A DNA stretch of 64,000 bases from Anodontia alba (GCA_964016985.1 OZ024825.1:1312501-1376500), one strand, 5' to 3'. Positions 32,301 to 42,505 are shown, counted from the first letter of the stretch. Numbers and translations are program-made. Notes: generated by a model not told the origin, from the letters alone.

Positions 32301-33238
32301 TAGTGTCATAAGGAAATAAAACTCTGGCACCCTGGTGTTTTAGATAATGGGAGTCAAATGCAAGGCTAATTTTATGGCGATCATATTGATTAAAAGTAGC
32401 AAAACTTATTTTTTGTAAATTAATACCGGGTCTTTTGTAGACAAGCGTCCAACATAATACTCACGGTGACGAAATAAAGAACAGCATCTTTGAAATTTAT
32501 GTGTTTAAAACATTACATTAACAGGAGATTAAGCGTTACTGCTTGGAATACCTTGTTTAAAAAATAAAATAAAATAATAATAAAAAATAATACAAATAGA
32601 ACACGGTTTATTCGTAATTATTTTATGCTATAAAGCCTTCTGCTAAAACAACCACGGTCTGAATTTCACCGAAAAACTCCCATTTGCCTTTGTTTCAAAG
32701 ACATCTTCAATGCTTTGACTAACCCTTTCCGTATACCGAAATGGTACTGTCTAGTGGTGTTAAAAGGCTTGTATAGAAACTAAACTGTAGACATAGATGT
32801 AGCGCTCATTACGCATGTGCATAAAGAAAAAAAATATCATGAAAAGAGATAACAATTATATAATATAAAATATTTCTTCCTTTGTCATTAGGGCTGTTAC
32901 TAAAGAAAAACAAATCCCCTCTCCATTTCCTTCAAGAGTAGCGTAGCCTCCAAATAGATAGTGATACATGAGAGACTTTTTCTTTTCGATTTTGCCTTGC
33001 TGGGCGTTAACTAATTCCTTTCTGGCTACGCAACAAGCAGACTAATTGAGATTATATATTCTTGTGTTCACATTGCTTTTCACAGTTCTTCAACAAATGT
33101 TATATATCGGCAGCAGAGTAATTGTTCTAGCGACAACTGATCTATGTTCAGTGTACAACTGATAAGTATGGTTGGGTACCTTATTATGCAACGACTACCC
33201 ATTTTATATATGAGTTGCACCCATAAAAGTGGAGCATT
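32301..33238. other. AT-rich spacer, nothing recognised
   Basis: No supported frame or element. Confidence 0.5.
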
Positions 33239-33517
33239 CATTACGAAAACATGCCTATTCAAATATACTGAAATTTTACAACCGAAAAAGGAAAAAAATT
33301 CAGATAAAAATTTCGGATATTTTCATATTTCTGCTCAAAAACATAGATTGTGGGTACTCGTTAGAACTGCCTCGTCGAGGCGGTTTTAACGAGCACCCGC
33401 AATGTATGTTTTTTGAGCAAAAATAAGAAAAATAATGTGTACCCCTGTAAACCCCAGTTTTACTATATAAAAGTGGGGTTTAAGGAGTCAAAATTTTATA
33501 GGCATGTTTTCGTGATG
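33239..33517 (+). mobile_element. FB1 foldback element, complete
   Basis: Ends CATTACGAAAACATGCCTAT and GGCATGTTTTCGTGATG. The arms differ at two to three positions (GAACTGCC; TTTTAACGAGCACCCGC). Confidence 0.9.
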
Positions 33518-33594
33518 GACTCTTATGTATGGCGCATACGCAGAACAAAGAACAGAAAATGTGAATAAACCCTTGGATCCTTACATCCACAGAA

Positions 33595-33960
33595 ACCATC
33601 AAAACTATAAGTGAAGATACATAAGAAATGCTACAATCACGAGGCTTGCGTTTGCACAGCCTTCCAGAGACACCAAAAAATAGAAAAAAGACAGAAGAGA
33701 TAAGGAACAAACAATGACAAACAAACGTCACATATGAAACCACCGATTCCTGAACAAAGAAGACCTGCAACAGCGGAACCGCATTTCCAGTAAGCATTCT
33801 ACATAAATCTATAGCGGGCCGTTATCGGTCCGTCAGGGTAGCTGACGGGCCGATAACGGCCCGCTATAGATTTATGTAGAATGCTAGCTGGGTTGGAACG
33901 GTCAGCAGAAAACTTAATTAGGGTAATGGAAATATAGGGGCTTAAAACCAGTGCTACTCA
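33595..33960 (-). mobile_element. DE1 copy, minus, split by a 105-bp palindrome
   Basis: Plus-strand words CACAGCCTTCCAGAGACACC, AGAAGACCTGCAACAGCGG and GGAACGGTCAGCAGAAAAC are the complement of the DE1 start. GCGGAACCGCATTTC and GTTGGAACGG are separated only by the palindromic insert. Confidence 0.7.
33787..33891. mobile_element. 105-bp near-perfect palindromic element (GCGGGCCGTTATCGG)
   Basis: The arms AGCATTCTACATAAATCTAT and AGCGGGCCGTTATCGG pair with CCGATAACGGCCCGCT and ATAGATTTATGTAGAATGCT around a GGTAG centre. Outer CCAG/CTGG also pair. Its relative at 46,172-46,278 has the same core. Confidence 0.88.
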
Positions 33961-33995
33961 CGCAAAACCTCGCCCTTAATTGTGATACAGCTTAA

Positions 33996-34209
33996 TTAAC
34001 CCTTGTCCTGCTGAATAATTTAAGATGCCACACCCACTTTTAATTTTTAGCCAATCAGATTACTTGATCCAGATTGATGCTATAAATTCACATACTTAAT
34101 GGCAAACAGTGCAGATCCAGATCAGTTGGCTTCTTCAGAAGCCAACTGATCTTGATCTACACTGTTTGCAAAGACAGGGTATATCCAGGTCCAGCAGGAC
34201 AAGAGTTAA
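33996..34209. mobile_element. PAL-B element with clean TIRs
   Basis: TTAACCCTTGTCCTGCTGAA at the left faces CCAGCAGGACAAGAGTTAA at the right. The core 34,104-34,171 is CAAACAGTGCAGATCCAGAT, AGTTGGCTTCT tip, GATCTACACTGTTTG. About 214 bp, no ORF. Confidence 0.82.
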
Positions 34210-34334
34210 ATCACAAACATACGTTCGGTACCCAACGCCTACCGGGAACTCTGATGGCGCTCATTGCGCACGTGCGTTAGGAAAAATATTTTCAATAAAA
34301 AGTGATATATTACAAATATATATCCTCCTTTATC

Positions 34335-34405
34335 ATAGGGGATGTTCTTAAAAGAAAGAATTTGCTCCCTCTGGGAGCAAATTCTTTTCTTTAAGAATAG
34401 CACCC
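34335..34405. repeat. TTTGCTCC hairpin element
   Basis: AAAGAAAGAATTTGCTCCC / GGGAGCAAATTCTTTTCTTT, flanked by GATGTTCTT and AAGAATAGCACCCC. Confidence 0.75.
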
Positions 34406-34799
34406 CCTACCCCCGACACTTACCCCATACTGGAAGTGATATTCGGAAGATTTTTTTTTTTTTTTTTTTTTAGATTTTTCAGTCTGTGCGGAATCGTAGG
34501 CTGATATGTTCTCGTTGAATGCATAAGCCGTAAGGTACCTTTTCGCACGTTTCTGATGATATGCATGTCTCGGTGCATGATATAAGACTTATTGCTTAAT
34601 TTAGTCGGTTAATGACCTAACTACTATTAATGTCACAACTTTCCAGAAATATGCATATTTATTGAGACATGATGTGGAAATCCCTCGATATTACCGCCGG
34701 TATAATATAGACAAAGGCATATTGTCTATAATGTAATAAGAAGTCATAGACATAGATAAGATAATGGTCAGTGGGTACACTTTCATGGGCATTAACTTT

Positions 34800-34857
34800 G
34801 TCAAACTTGTTTTGCCTCCCTTCTGAAAGGGGTCTACTCTAAAACGGGGAGCAATCT
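34800..34857. repeat. TTTGCTCC hairpin element, left half
   Basis: TTTTGCCTCCCTTCTGAAAG, GGGTCTACTCTAAAACG, GGGAGCAA. The right half resumes at 35,130 after the FB1. Confidence 0.75.
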
Positions 34858-35129
34858 CATCACGCCTGTATAATTTTGACCCCCTCATACTCCACTTTTT
34901 TATAGTAAAACGGATTTACAGGGGTATACATTATTTTTTCTTATTTCTGCTCAAAAACATAGATTGTGGATACTCGTTAGAACCGCCGCGTCGAGGCGGT
35001 TCTAACGAGTACCCACAATCTATGTTTTGAACAGAAATTATGAAAAATATCAGTTTTTTTTTTTCTGAAAATTTTCATTTTTTGGTGGTAAAATTTTCAG
35101 TATATTTGAATAGGCATGTTTTCCTAATG
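34858..35129 (-). mobile_element. FB1 foldback element nested in a TTTGCTCC hairpin
   Basis: The left terminus has lost the AAAACA block (CATCACGCCTGTATAATTTT). The right is GGCATGTTTTCCTAATG. It lies in the loop of the host hairpin, between GGGAGCAATCT and TTTTCCTTTTAG. Confidence 0.9.
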
Positions 35130-35172
35130 TTTTCCTTTTAGAGTAGACCCCTTTTCAAAAGGAACTGCAATC
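35130..35172. repeat. TTTGCTCC hairpin element, right half
   Basis: TTTTCCTTTTAGAGTAGACC CCTTTTCAAAAGG completes the element begun at 34,800. Confidence 0.75.
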
Positions 35173-35444
35173 AGAAGTTGTCTCCCTTGTATTTAAAATG
35201 GTGGAAAATCTAAAAAGTGTATCAGGTCCCCTTAATACTGCTTTCATTGCTACATGACTATTTAAAGGAGTAAACTTTACTTAGTGAGTGTGATCATTAC
35301 TCTCAAGGGTCATTCCTTTAAGAACCTATTTATAATCTCCGCAATATAAAATCAGTGCACTGGCAGCACTAATGGGTCGGTTATCTTTTTGAGTAGGCTG
35401 GAAAATGGTGCTGAACGGGGATTTAAGTCTGTTTCATTTAACCC

Positions 35445-35535
35445 TTAACTTCCTGTAATCTTAGCAAATAGTGCAGCCCTTGATCGGACGCCGCATTCTG
35501 CGGCGTCTGATCTGGATCTTCATTGTTTGTCAGGG
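35445..35535. repeat. PAL-B palindrome
   Basis: GCAAATAGTGCAGCCCTTGA, CGCCGCATTCTGCGGCG tip, TGATCTGGATCTTCATTGTT. Preceded by TTAACCCTTAACTTCC. Confidence 0.72.
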
Positions 35536-35914
35536 TCCCAGTCCCGGTTTTATACTCTTTAAACTGACGTCACAGTGACAATGATAGCGCGGTTATAAAT
35601 AACCGTTACATACAAACGTGCAGTTTGATTTCATTGATCAATGATAATCACGTAGTCAAGAACCTTCAGGAATTTGTGATGTACACATATATGTATACTT
35701 TGGCTCGATTGTAAGCAATCAAACAACAAACAGTACCACAAGAATAATGTATTTTTATCATCTTATTTGTCGTGGAGGACTGAGAAAAAAAACACACAAA
35801 AAAAAACAAACAAATATATGGTTAAGATGAAAAATGTTGCCATACTTAAAGCTATGGTTCGAATTGAAAATCATCTATGTTGACTATAGAATTTGTTATT
35901 TGGATATAATTACA

Positions 35915-35945
<31 letters not shown>

Positions 35946-36510
35946 GGTATTTCTCCATTAAACCAATGGCGAGGCGACTATAACGAGTACCCATAATCCA
36001 TGTTAGTACAGGGAACTAGAGAACAGTATCCCAGAGTTATCATCAGATACTTTTTCATAACCAGTCCTCTGTCTAACGTGTTACGCCAAATGGGGCTTAG
36101 TACAAATGCAAACAAGGTAGGCGCAGACAGTCTGCTCTTTAACGAATTCCAGGCGGTACCTTTGCCCTTTGCTTTCTGACGTTTTTAAGTATTCATCTAT
36201 TGTTTGTCCGAACACGGAGCGTCCTAATCAAATTCAGCTTTACAGCTTGCACATGTATGCTTTTGTCCTGATCAACACATATGCGAAGGAGAAGCACAGG
36301 CATGCGCGAAAAGCACATATGCGATTCAAGCAGTTTGCTCAGGCGCAAGTTGGACATGACTAATCGAGTCCACTTGTTTTGAGTTAATACGATCCAAAGA
36401 TTGTCTGGCCGGCTTGCGCATTGTAAAACATTTGCAAGAAAATGGAAATATAATGCAAACAGCTGATATAAAACATAAGTCAGTGTCATTTTTACACGTC
36501 TGTTACATGG
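35536..36510. other. spacer with T-tract and worn FB1 tail
   Basis: A T-run lies at 35,920-35,945, followed by GGCGAGGCGACTATAACGAG and TACCCATAATCCATG, the trace of an FB1 second arm. No gene recognised. Two overlapping frames on opposite strands at 36,169-36,558 are unsupported. Confidence 0.5.
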
Positions 36511-36789
36511 CATTACGAAAACACGCCTATTCAAATATACTGAAACTTTCACCACCAAAAAATGAAAATTTTCAGATAAAACATTCTGATATTTTTCATA
36601 TTTCTGCTCAAACCATAGATTGTGGGTACTCGTTAGAACCGCCTCGGCAAGGCGGCTCTAACGAGTACCCACAATCTATGTTTTTTTAGCAGCATAAGAA
36701 AAACAATGTAGACCCCTGTAAACCCCAGTTTTACTATATAAAAGTGGGGTTTAAGGGGGTCAAAATGCTATAGGCATGTTTTCGTGATG
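36511..36789 (+). mobile_element. FB1 foldback element, complete
   Basis: Ends CATTACGAAAACACGCCTAT and GGCATGTTTTCGTGATG. The palindrome is intact except GGCAAGGCGGCTC at the tip. Confidence 0.92.
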
Positions 36790-36952
36790 GGGTTTATCAT
36801 ATACTGACCCGCAAAAAACGCAATACTACCAGTTGGCAAAAGAAACGAAGACTAATACCTTATAATTGTAAAACTGATCCATCGTGTAAGACGTGCAAGT
36901 AAATCAACGAGTTAGGGCATATTTGATTGCTTATTCCTCAAAATAAAGTGTA

Positions 36953-37155
36953 CAGTAAAACCTGTGTAAGAGAGCCACCTTCGAGACTGACTTTAAACAG
37001 TTGTTGATGTGGAAAAGTTGTCCGTCTTATAAAGGTACATGTCATGTAATTTTGCTAGCAAAATTACATGACATGTACCTTTATAAGACAACCACCATTC
37101 CACATCAACCACTAAAATCAATTTCAATGGTGGCTGTCTTACACAGGTTTTACTG
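36953..37155. mobile_element. TA-flanked MITE, CAGTAAAACCTGTGTAAG ends (Tc1/mariner or pogo type)
   Basis: CAGTAAAACCTGTGTAAGA at the left is exactly matched by TCTTACACAGGTTTTACTG at the right, with TA on both outer sides. An inner perfect palindrome of about 60 bp (37,027-37,087) has arms from TTATAAAGGTACATGTCATG. TA target duplication and CAGT termini are typical of the Tc1/mariner/pogo superfamily; the inside carries no transposase. Confidence 0.85.
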
Positions 37156-37383
37156 TACATGTAACAAATCGTGGATCATCGTATGTAGCTAAATTTTTAT
37201 AGCAACAGAAAAATGCGATAATAATTTTACTTTTCTTTGCCAGTACAGAAACATTGCATTTTGTTTGATGAATTGTATATTGATCAGGAGTATTGAATAC
37301 TGTAAACGGAGTAAGTTCCAAAGGCCCAACAATATAGTCTGTAGCATTTGCTAAAGTACTTATATAAGACAACTTTACATACA

Positions 37384-37405
37384 TCTCTCTCTCTCTCTCT
37401 CTCTC
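37384..37405. repeat. (CT)n microsatellite
   Basis: About eleven CT dinucleotides. Confidence 0.95.
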
Positions 37406-37769
37406 GAAAGATGAAACGCTTTTTTGTTTAATTGATTTTATTAAAGTATCTTGTCAGACATTCATCGACACAAAATCATTATGTCATCCTGTCTGTTTAT
37501 TCCATTCGTTATTAGTCTGCAGCAGTCGAGGCACATCAAGGGAAAACCTGGCATCGATCATATACGAACTGCTCATGCGCACATACGATTTATAGTATGC
37601 ACTATTAGCAGGTAGATTCGGCCGCCTTCACTCATTTCCATACTTGTCCTAAAATTTGAACGAATCCAACCCTATCAAATACCTATGAGCACGAACCTTT
37701 ATCTGACTTCGCTGGTGTACAAACTGTTCTCTAGGTGCTCCTCTGTATGATTACATGACTTGCATTTTT
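37406..37769. other. spacer, nothing recognised
   Basis: No supported frame or element. Confidence 0.5.
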
Positions 37770-37950
37770 AGCTCACCTGAGGCTCATTGGTGAGCTTATC
37801 ATATGGCAACGTCTTCTTCTCCGAAACCGCTGAGCCGATTGAAGCCAAATTTCATGTGGAGCCTCCATGGGATAGGGAAACGAAAGTTTGTTCGCGGGGT
37901 CCAGGTCACATGACCAAAATGGCCGCCATGCCCATATATGGAAATATTTA
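37768..37950 (+). mobile_element. AGCTCACCTGAG element, short fragment
   Basis: TTTAGCTCACCTGAGGCTCA at the start, then CGAAACCGCTGAGCCGATTG, AAGCCAAATTTCATGTGG and AAAATGGCCGCCATG. Related to 5,054-6,213 but without the 145-bp array. Confidence 0.7.
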
Positions 37951-37994
37951 TAATAAATTGACATTAAAATATATTTTTTTGGCTTGTTTACCAT

Positions 37995-38066
37995 AAGGGC
38001 TGCTCTTGAAGAAACGAATTTGCTCCCCTTGGGAGCAAATTCTTTACTTTAAGAGTAGTCCCTATT
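37995..38066. repeat. TTTGCTCC hairpin element
   Basis: AAGAAACGAATTTGCTCCCC / GGGAGCAAATTCTTTACTTT, flanked by GGGCTGCTCTTG and AAGAGTAGTCCC. Confidence 0.75.
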
Positions 38067-38169
38067 TTGGAAGCAATTCTAGGCATAGTTTTCAAGTTTT
38101 TTCCTGGGTGTGCGTAAAATGAATGCCATACTGGCTACACCACTAGAATAGGTAGAGTTATGGGTGTAG

Positions 38170-38405
38170 TCAAGGTTCTATTTCAAGAGACTTCAACCAT
38201 TTTAGTCTGGAAACTCCAAAAAGGTTAATTGGCAAACAGTGCAGACCCAGATCAAACGCCGCAGAGTCTTGTAAAAGTCTCCGCTGTATACAAATAGACT
38301 GGTCATTTTCCCTAGGAATATCTAAATCACAGCAGACGTACATGTACCTAAAATTGAACTTCAACTCTTCCAATACATAGTGTAGGGGCAGTTAATTCAA
38401 TCTGA
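38170..38405. mobile_element. PAL-B element, same subfamily as 1,440-1,690
   Basis: GGCAAACAGTGCAGACCCAG then TCTCCGCTGTATACAAATAG, with GGAATATCTAAATCACAG, TACCTAAAATTGAAC and CATAGTGTAGGGGCAGTT downstream, all in the order found near 1.5 kb. Confidence 0.65.
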
Positions 38406-38411
38406 ACTGGG

Positions 38412-38616
38412 TTAACCTTTCAGTCCTGCAGACCAAGACAGACACCTGTGCAAGCAGTGTAGATAGAGACGTCTCATTTCAGTCTACATTGTTTGCCATC
38501 TTTTTTTCAAGTTTTTTTTTTTTACTTTTGGTAGAACCCCCAGTTTGCAAAAATGAATGTGTCCAAATTTAGAGACTGAAGAGTCCATGTCAAAAACTCG
38601 GGAGTGAAAGGGTTAA
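38412..38616. mobile_element. TIR element, TTAACCTTTCAGTCC ends
   Basis: TTAACCTTTCAGTCCTG at the left and CGGGAGTGAAAGGGTTAA at the right. A worn PAL-B pair (GCAAGCAGTGTAGATAG / CAGTCTACATTGTTTGC) lies inside. Confidence 0.65.
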
Positions 38617-39354
38617 AGACAGACCACACGAACATGACCAACTGAAGCCCGAAATTATTTCTCCCAGACAGGCAGATGTAAAATGAACGTTGCCAGAACC
38701 GATTGTCACAATGAAATTTGACGAGTCTGTCTAAGATCTTTGATCATACAAAACCTGGTTATTTTCAAGTGAATGTGATGTTTATCTGGCACGAACACTT
38801 CTCTCAGCGTATCGCAAATCAACGGGACCATCTAAAGAGAAAACTGACATTTTTCCTCAGACAGTCTGTGAAGATCCAGAGCATTTCAATGCTCAAAATA
38901 TATTTCCACAAAGTCCCTATTTCATGTAGGGACACAGTCTGAATATATCTATCCTCTATGCAGATTTGTTCATTCTCGGCTCGTATGTAGAGGAAAGCTG
39001 TCGCTCCCTCTCCAGAAACGGGCTTCTTGTCACCCTGTCGATAAAAGAGCCAATCTTATTATCTTAGGATGTTTCATCTTTCTTTGGGAAATAACAGTTC
39101 TCTTCAAATGTTTACAGACACATTCAGAACAAGATTTATTCGCCAGTTTTGCAATACAGGGGCGGATGGTCAATATGCTTGGAAACTACTTTATCAAATA
39201 AGAAGAGTGCTGACTGGCCGACTAATTTAACCGACAAAAATCACATTGCTATATTTACCCTAAGAGTTCGGACAAATTAACGCTTTACCACACACATTCT
39301 TAAAATTCGACCAGTCTATTTTAATACCGATTCTTATGTTTACAAATTGTTGTC
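38617..39354. other. spacer, nothing recognised
   Basis: A 74-codon frame at 38,718 has no recognised domain. Confidence 0.5.
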
Positions 39355-39360
39355 TGAGTA

Positions 39361-39428
39361 GCAAACGGTGTTAACCCTGATCAGACTCCGCGTTTAGCGG
39401 CGTCTGATCTGGGTCGATGCTGTTTGCT
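39361..39428. repeat. PAL-B palindrome
   Basis: GCAAACGGTGTTAACCCTGA, CGCGTTTAGCGGCG tip, TGATCTGGGTCGATGCTGTT. Confidence 0.75.
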
Positions 39429-39570
39429 CACGCCTGTGTGTCAAAATACATATTATGAGTACGGTAATCCATTGATACACAGTGTCCAAAAATGAGGATA
39501 CTAAACAGTGTATAGGCAGATCAGACGCCTCCTTAACATGGTCCCTTATCCGTGTCATCACTGTTAGCCA

Positions 39571-39819
39571 GGGCCCAGTTGTTCAAAACTGACGATGTCG
39601 TTAGTTAACGTATCGTTAAAATTTTGATCATTAAAGATGGCATATATGCTAATATTTTTGCTGAAAAAAAATGTGAGTAGCTTTTGCATTTGCAAAAGCT
39701 ACTCACATTTTTTTCAGCAAAAATACCTGTGAATTAAATATTGTACTTACTAGAACAGTTAACATTTTGACCACTAACGAACTCGTTTAGCTAACGACGC
39801 TTTCAACAACTGGGCCCAG
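39571..39819. mobile_element. GGGCCCAGTTGTTCAAAAC element with added hairpin
   Basis: GGGCCCAGTTGTTCAAAACT and CGATGTCGTTAGTTAACG at the left face CGTTTAGCTAACGACGC and TTTCAACAACTGGGCCC at the right. The middle 39,654-39,722 is a perfect hairpin with arms from TTTTTGCTGAAAAAAAATGT and GAGTAGCTTTTGCA. Confidence 0.85.
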
Positions 39820-39954
39820 GTCGTTAAAAGGTAAGTGTGCCCTATAGCTATGAGGCTATATGGACAGTGGCTGGATTCCAAGGGGTTTTAGGGTAGCATA
39901 AAGACATCCGAGGTCCGTTCATCTACTTTTGCTGCGTTAAAACTTTCCGACAAG

Positions 39955-40076
39955 AGTATACTATCATCACTGGGGACCAGTGACAGTGTGTTAATCGATG
40001 GTATGAACCAGGCTTGAACCCGCAACCTTCATCACCGCAGTCAAACGTTCTGACCGCTCGGCTGCGGCGATCTACC
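39955..40076 (-). mobile_element. tRNA-derived SINE (tRNA-like head), minus
   Basis: In minus-strand sense: an A-box-like GCAGCCGAGCGGTCAGAAC, an anticodon-arm-like GTTTGACTGCGGTGATG, then a B box in GCGGGTTCAAGCCTGG. The acceptor stem does not pair well, so it is a SINE head and not a working tRNA. Confidence 0.65.
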
Positions 40077-40204
40077 CTATAGTACTGAAAATAACTAAGG
40101 CAATTAAAGCAAATTCTATATATTTAAATAGATGATATAGCATGCATTTTCTGGTCATTTGTGATCACTGAACCCATTTCGAGGTTTTTGAAATTTTATA
40201 CGGG

Positions 40205-40260
40205 GGTCACTGATGAGGCCTTATTTGCCGAAACCTGCCAAGTTTGCCCTATAAACTTGA
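40205..40260 (+). ncRNA. candidate hammerhead ribozyme core upstream of the Penelope-like RT
   Basis: The two invariant boxes are both present: CTGATGA at 40,210-40,216 and GAAA at 40,230-40,233. They are joined by a stem II of GGC/GCC with loop CTTATTT. Downstream is a perfect 7-bp hairpin, CAAGTTT (40,239-40,245) / AAACTTG (40,253-40,259). Hammerheads of this kind are known in Penelope-like elements. I could not place stem I pairing or a clear cleavage triplet, so activity is unproven. Confidence 0.4.
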
Positions 40261-41531
40261 CATTTCAGCGGAAACCCTACATATAATCTTACTGCTACGT
40301 CCAAGGAAGAAATTCTACAAAACCACCATTCGGTGATGCTGGCATTTGGAATTTCCCTCCCAGAGGAAGATATTGACCTTCCCAAACTGTACTGGATTCC
40401 TAAACTTCACAAGAATCCGTACAAACAGAGATATATTGCGGGTTCAGCTAAGTGCTCAACCAAGCCTCTTTCTCAGATTCTAACACGAATACTAACCGCA
40501 GTTAAAGAAGGCCTTCAGAAGTATTGTGACACTGCATATGCCAGAAATGGTGTTAATCAGATGTGGATCCTGAAAAACTCCAAAGAGCTCTTAGAAAACC
40601 TAAAGGCACAATCTCTTCATTCCGTCAACAGTATAAAATCTTTCAATTTCTCTACTCTTTACACTACTATTCCTCATGATAAATTGAAATCTAAATTAAA
40701 GACAATTTTCAACCAGTGTTTCTTCCACAAGAATGGTAACCGTCGATTTCAGTATGTTGTCATAGGCTACAAAGACACATACTTCGTTCGGGATCACTCT
40801 GATGCGCCACAAAAATACTCAGATGCAGATGCCATAAAGATGCTGGAATATCTAATCGACAATATTTTTGTTGAGTTCGGCGGTCGGATATTTCAGCAAA
40901 CAATCGGCATACCGATGGGTACTAAGTGTGCACCGTTAGTTGCCGACTTCACCGACTTGTTTATATACTCGTATGAGGCGGAGTTTGTACAAAGTCTCCT
41001 CCAAGCAGGCAAGAAACACCTCGCACAACAATTCAATTTCACCTACAGATATATAGATGATGTATTGTCTCTGAAAAACACAAAATTTGCAGAGTATTTA
41101 GAATTCATCTATCCACGTGAACTTGAAATAAAGGAAACAACGGAGACTGCAGCCTCCTCCTCATACTTGGATTGTTATCTCTACATTGACAATGGAAAGG
41201 GTACTACTAGGCTTTATGACACACGGGATGACTTCAATTTTCCCATTGTTAACTTTCCATTCCTGAGCAGTAATATCCCTTCTGCACCAGCATACGGCGT
41301 TTACGTTCGACAGTTAATCCGTTTTGCCAGAACCTGTTCAAATTATCAGGACTTCATGGAGAAAGTGGGAAAGTGCTCAAAACAAAGTTGTTGAGCCAGG
41401 GGTATCAAGAAAAAAACAAACTGGTAGCAACACTTAAGAAGTTCGATGGGAGACATCATGATCTAGTCAATCCCTACAAAGTGGCAGTTTCCAGAATTGT
41501 TTCTGATGTTTTTGCCAGTGACGCGCCATAA
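40261..41531 (+). pseudogene. Penelope-like element reverse transcriptase, 5'-truncated and frameshifted
   Basis: The open frame is continuous from 40,261 (after a TGA at 40,258) to 41,391; its first ATG is at 40,336. Counting from codon 40,333 as residue 1, I see YWIPKLHKNP (20-29), a hallmark of Penelope-like RTs, YIAGSAKCSTKPLS (about 34-47), the motif A region SFNFSTLYTTIP (103-114), GIPMGTKCAPL (192-202) and the catalytic RYIDD (239-243). Motif A has Asn105 (AAT) where the family carries the catalytic Asp, so the enzyme should be dead. Near 41,365-41,372 the frame shifts; the second frame carries KLLSQGYQEKNKLVATLKKF and GRHHDLVNPYK to a TAA at 41,529. Residues ADFTDLF look like a 9-base duplication. 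The N-terminal several hundred residues are missing, and no GIY-YIG endonuclease was found. The element copied itself through target-primed reverse transcription when active. Confidence 0.9.
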
Positions 41532-41835
41532 GTAGACTTCCCAAATCCCGGACATACGCTTCTACCGATATTTCCTTCGTTCAGGCCTATGGGCATGGTG
41601 GGCGAAGCTTGCTTACCAAGTAATACTCACTATCCGCGGACGCCTGATTACACCCTTTGTTCTGGAGTCCATGTCTGATGGTCTAAACATTCTGATTCGT
41701 CATTCGTTTATGGATTTATGAGTTTGGATTACGGCTTTGGTACCATGACCGCAACTACTGTTTACAATTTTGTGTGTTTATTGCTCCAAAGGTTCGTTGC
41801 TTTAAAAACCTATTAAAAAACAGCAAAACACTGAA
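41532..41835 (+). mobile_element. 3' remainder of the Penelope-like element
   Basis: Coding-like phrases persist in broken frames, for example TTCGTTCAGGCCTATGGGCA and TCTGATGGTCTAAACATTCT. It probably belongs to the same element, because it follows the RT stop directly. The end is not defined. Confidence 0.5.
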
Positions 41836-41858
41836 ATACTAAAATTTCCTTTAATATT

Positions 41859-42093
41859 TGAGCCAGCGCACGACAAAACTAAACAAATGGCATGTGCGCC
41901 CAGCGAAAACTCAGATCAGCCTGGGCATCCGCCCAGTCTGATCAGAGACTTTGCTGTGCACTTAATAGGTAGCTAAGGACCAAAGCTTTATTTCATGCGG
42001 AAAGCAATGATTCTGATCAGACTGGGCGGATGCCCAGGCTGATCTGAGTCTTCGCTGGACGCACATGCCAATTTGTTGGTTTTGTCATGCTCA
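41859..42093. mobile_element. PAL-A element, double-palindrome form with TIRs
   Basis: TGAGCCAGCGCACGACAAAA at the left, GGTTTTGTCATGCTCA at the right. Two palindromic modules (CAGCCTGGGCATCCGCCCAG; CAGACTGGGCGGATGCCCAG) lie in mirror order. Confidence 0.8.
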
Positions 42094-42505
42094 TTTGTAA
42101 ACGTTAATACCTTATCGTACTTAACCTACCTCAGATATCCTAAATATTCGGATTCCTGACCGTATATGTCCTTGTCCTAAACAGCAAGTGTATTTTATCT
42201 ACTTGTCGATTAGTCTAAATGTAATAATGAAATAACAGTGCATTCCCTGATTAAACTGTTCCTTTAGGGAGTGAGTCTACATTATTTGCTCAAGCCTACT
42301 TTTCCCAAAGTTTATAATATACGGTAATGTACAATATACATATATGGTAGTCCACGAAAAGACACAGGAAGACAACATCAAAGTGGTAATTAAATACTTG
42401 GAAACTCGAGCTATGAGAAACCGAAGGTAAGACATTTTGGAGCAATGAACACACTAAACTGAAAACAGCCGGTGTAAAGTTTTAGAAGACATAATTAGTT
42501 GCTAG
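42094..42505. other. spacer with a worn PAL-B palindrome
   Basis: GTGCATTCCCTGATTAAACT / GGGAGTGAGTCTACATTATT at about 42,239-42,290. Nothing else recognised. Confidence 0.5.

Noticed and set aside
40009..40076. A functional tRNA gene on the minus strand
   Set aside because: The acceptor stem does not close; better read as a SINE head.
40261..40275. TTTCAG just before CGGAAACCC as a splice acceptor for the RT
   Set aside because: The polypyrimidine tract is weak, and the upstream sequence shows no RT-like exon.
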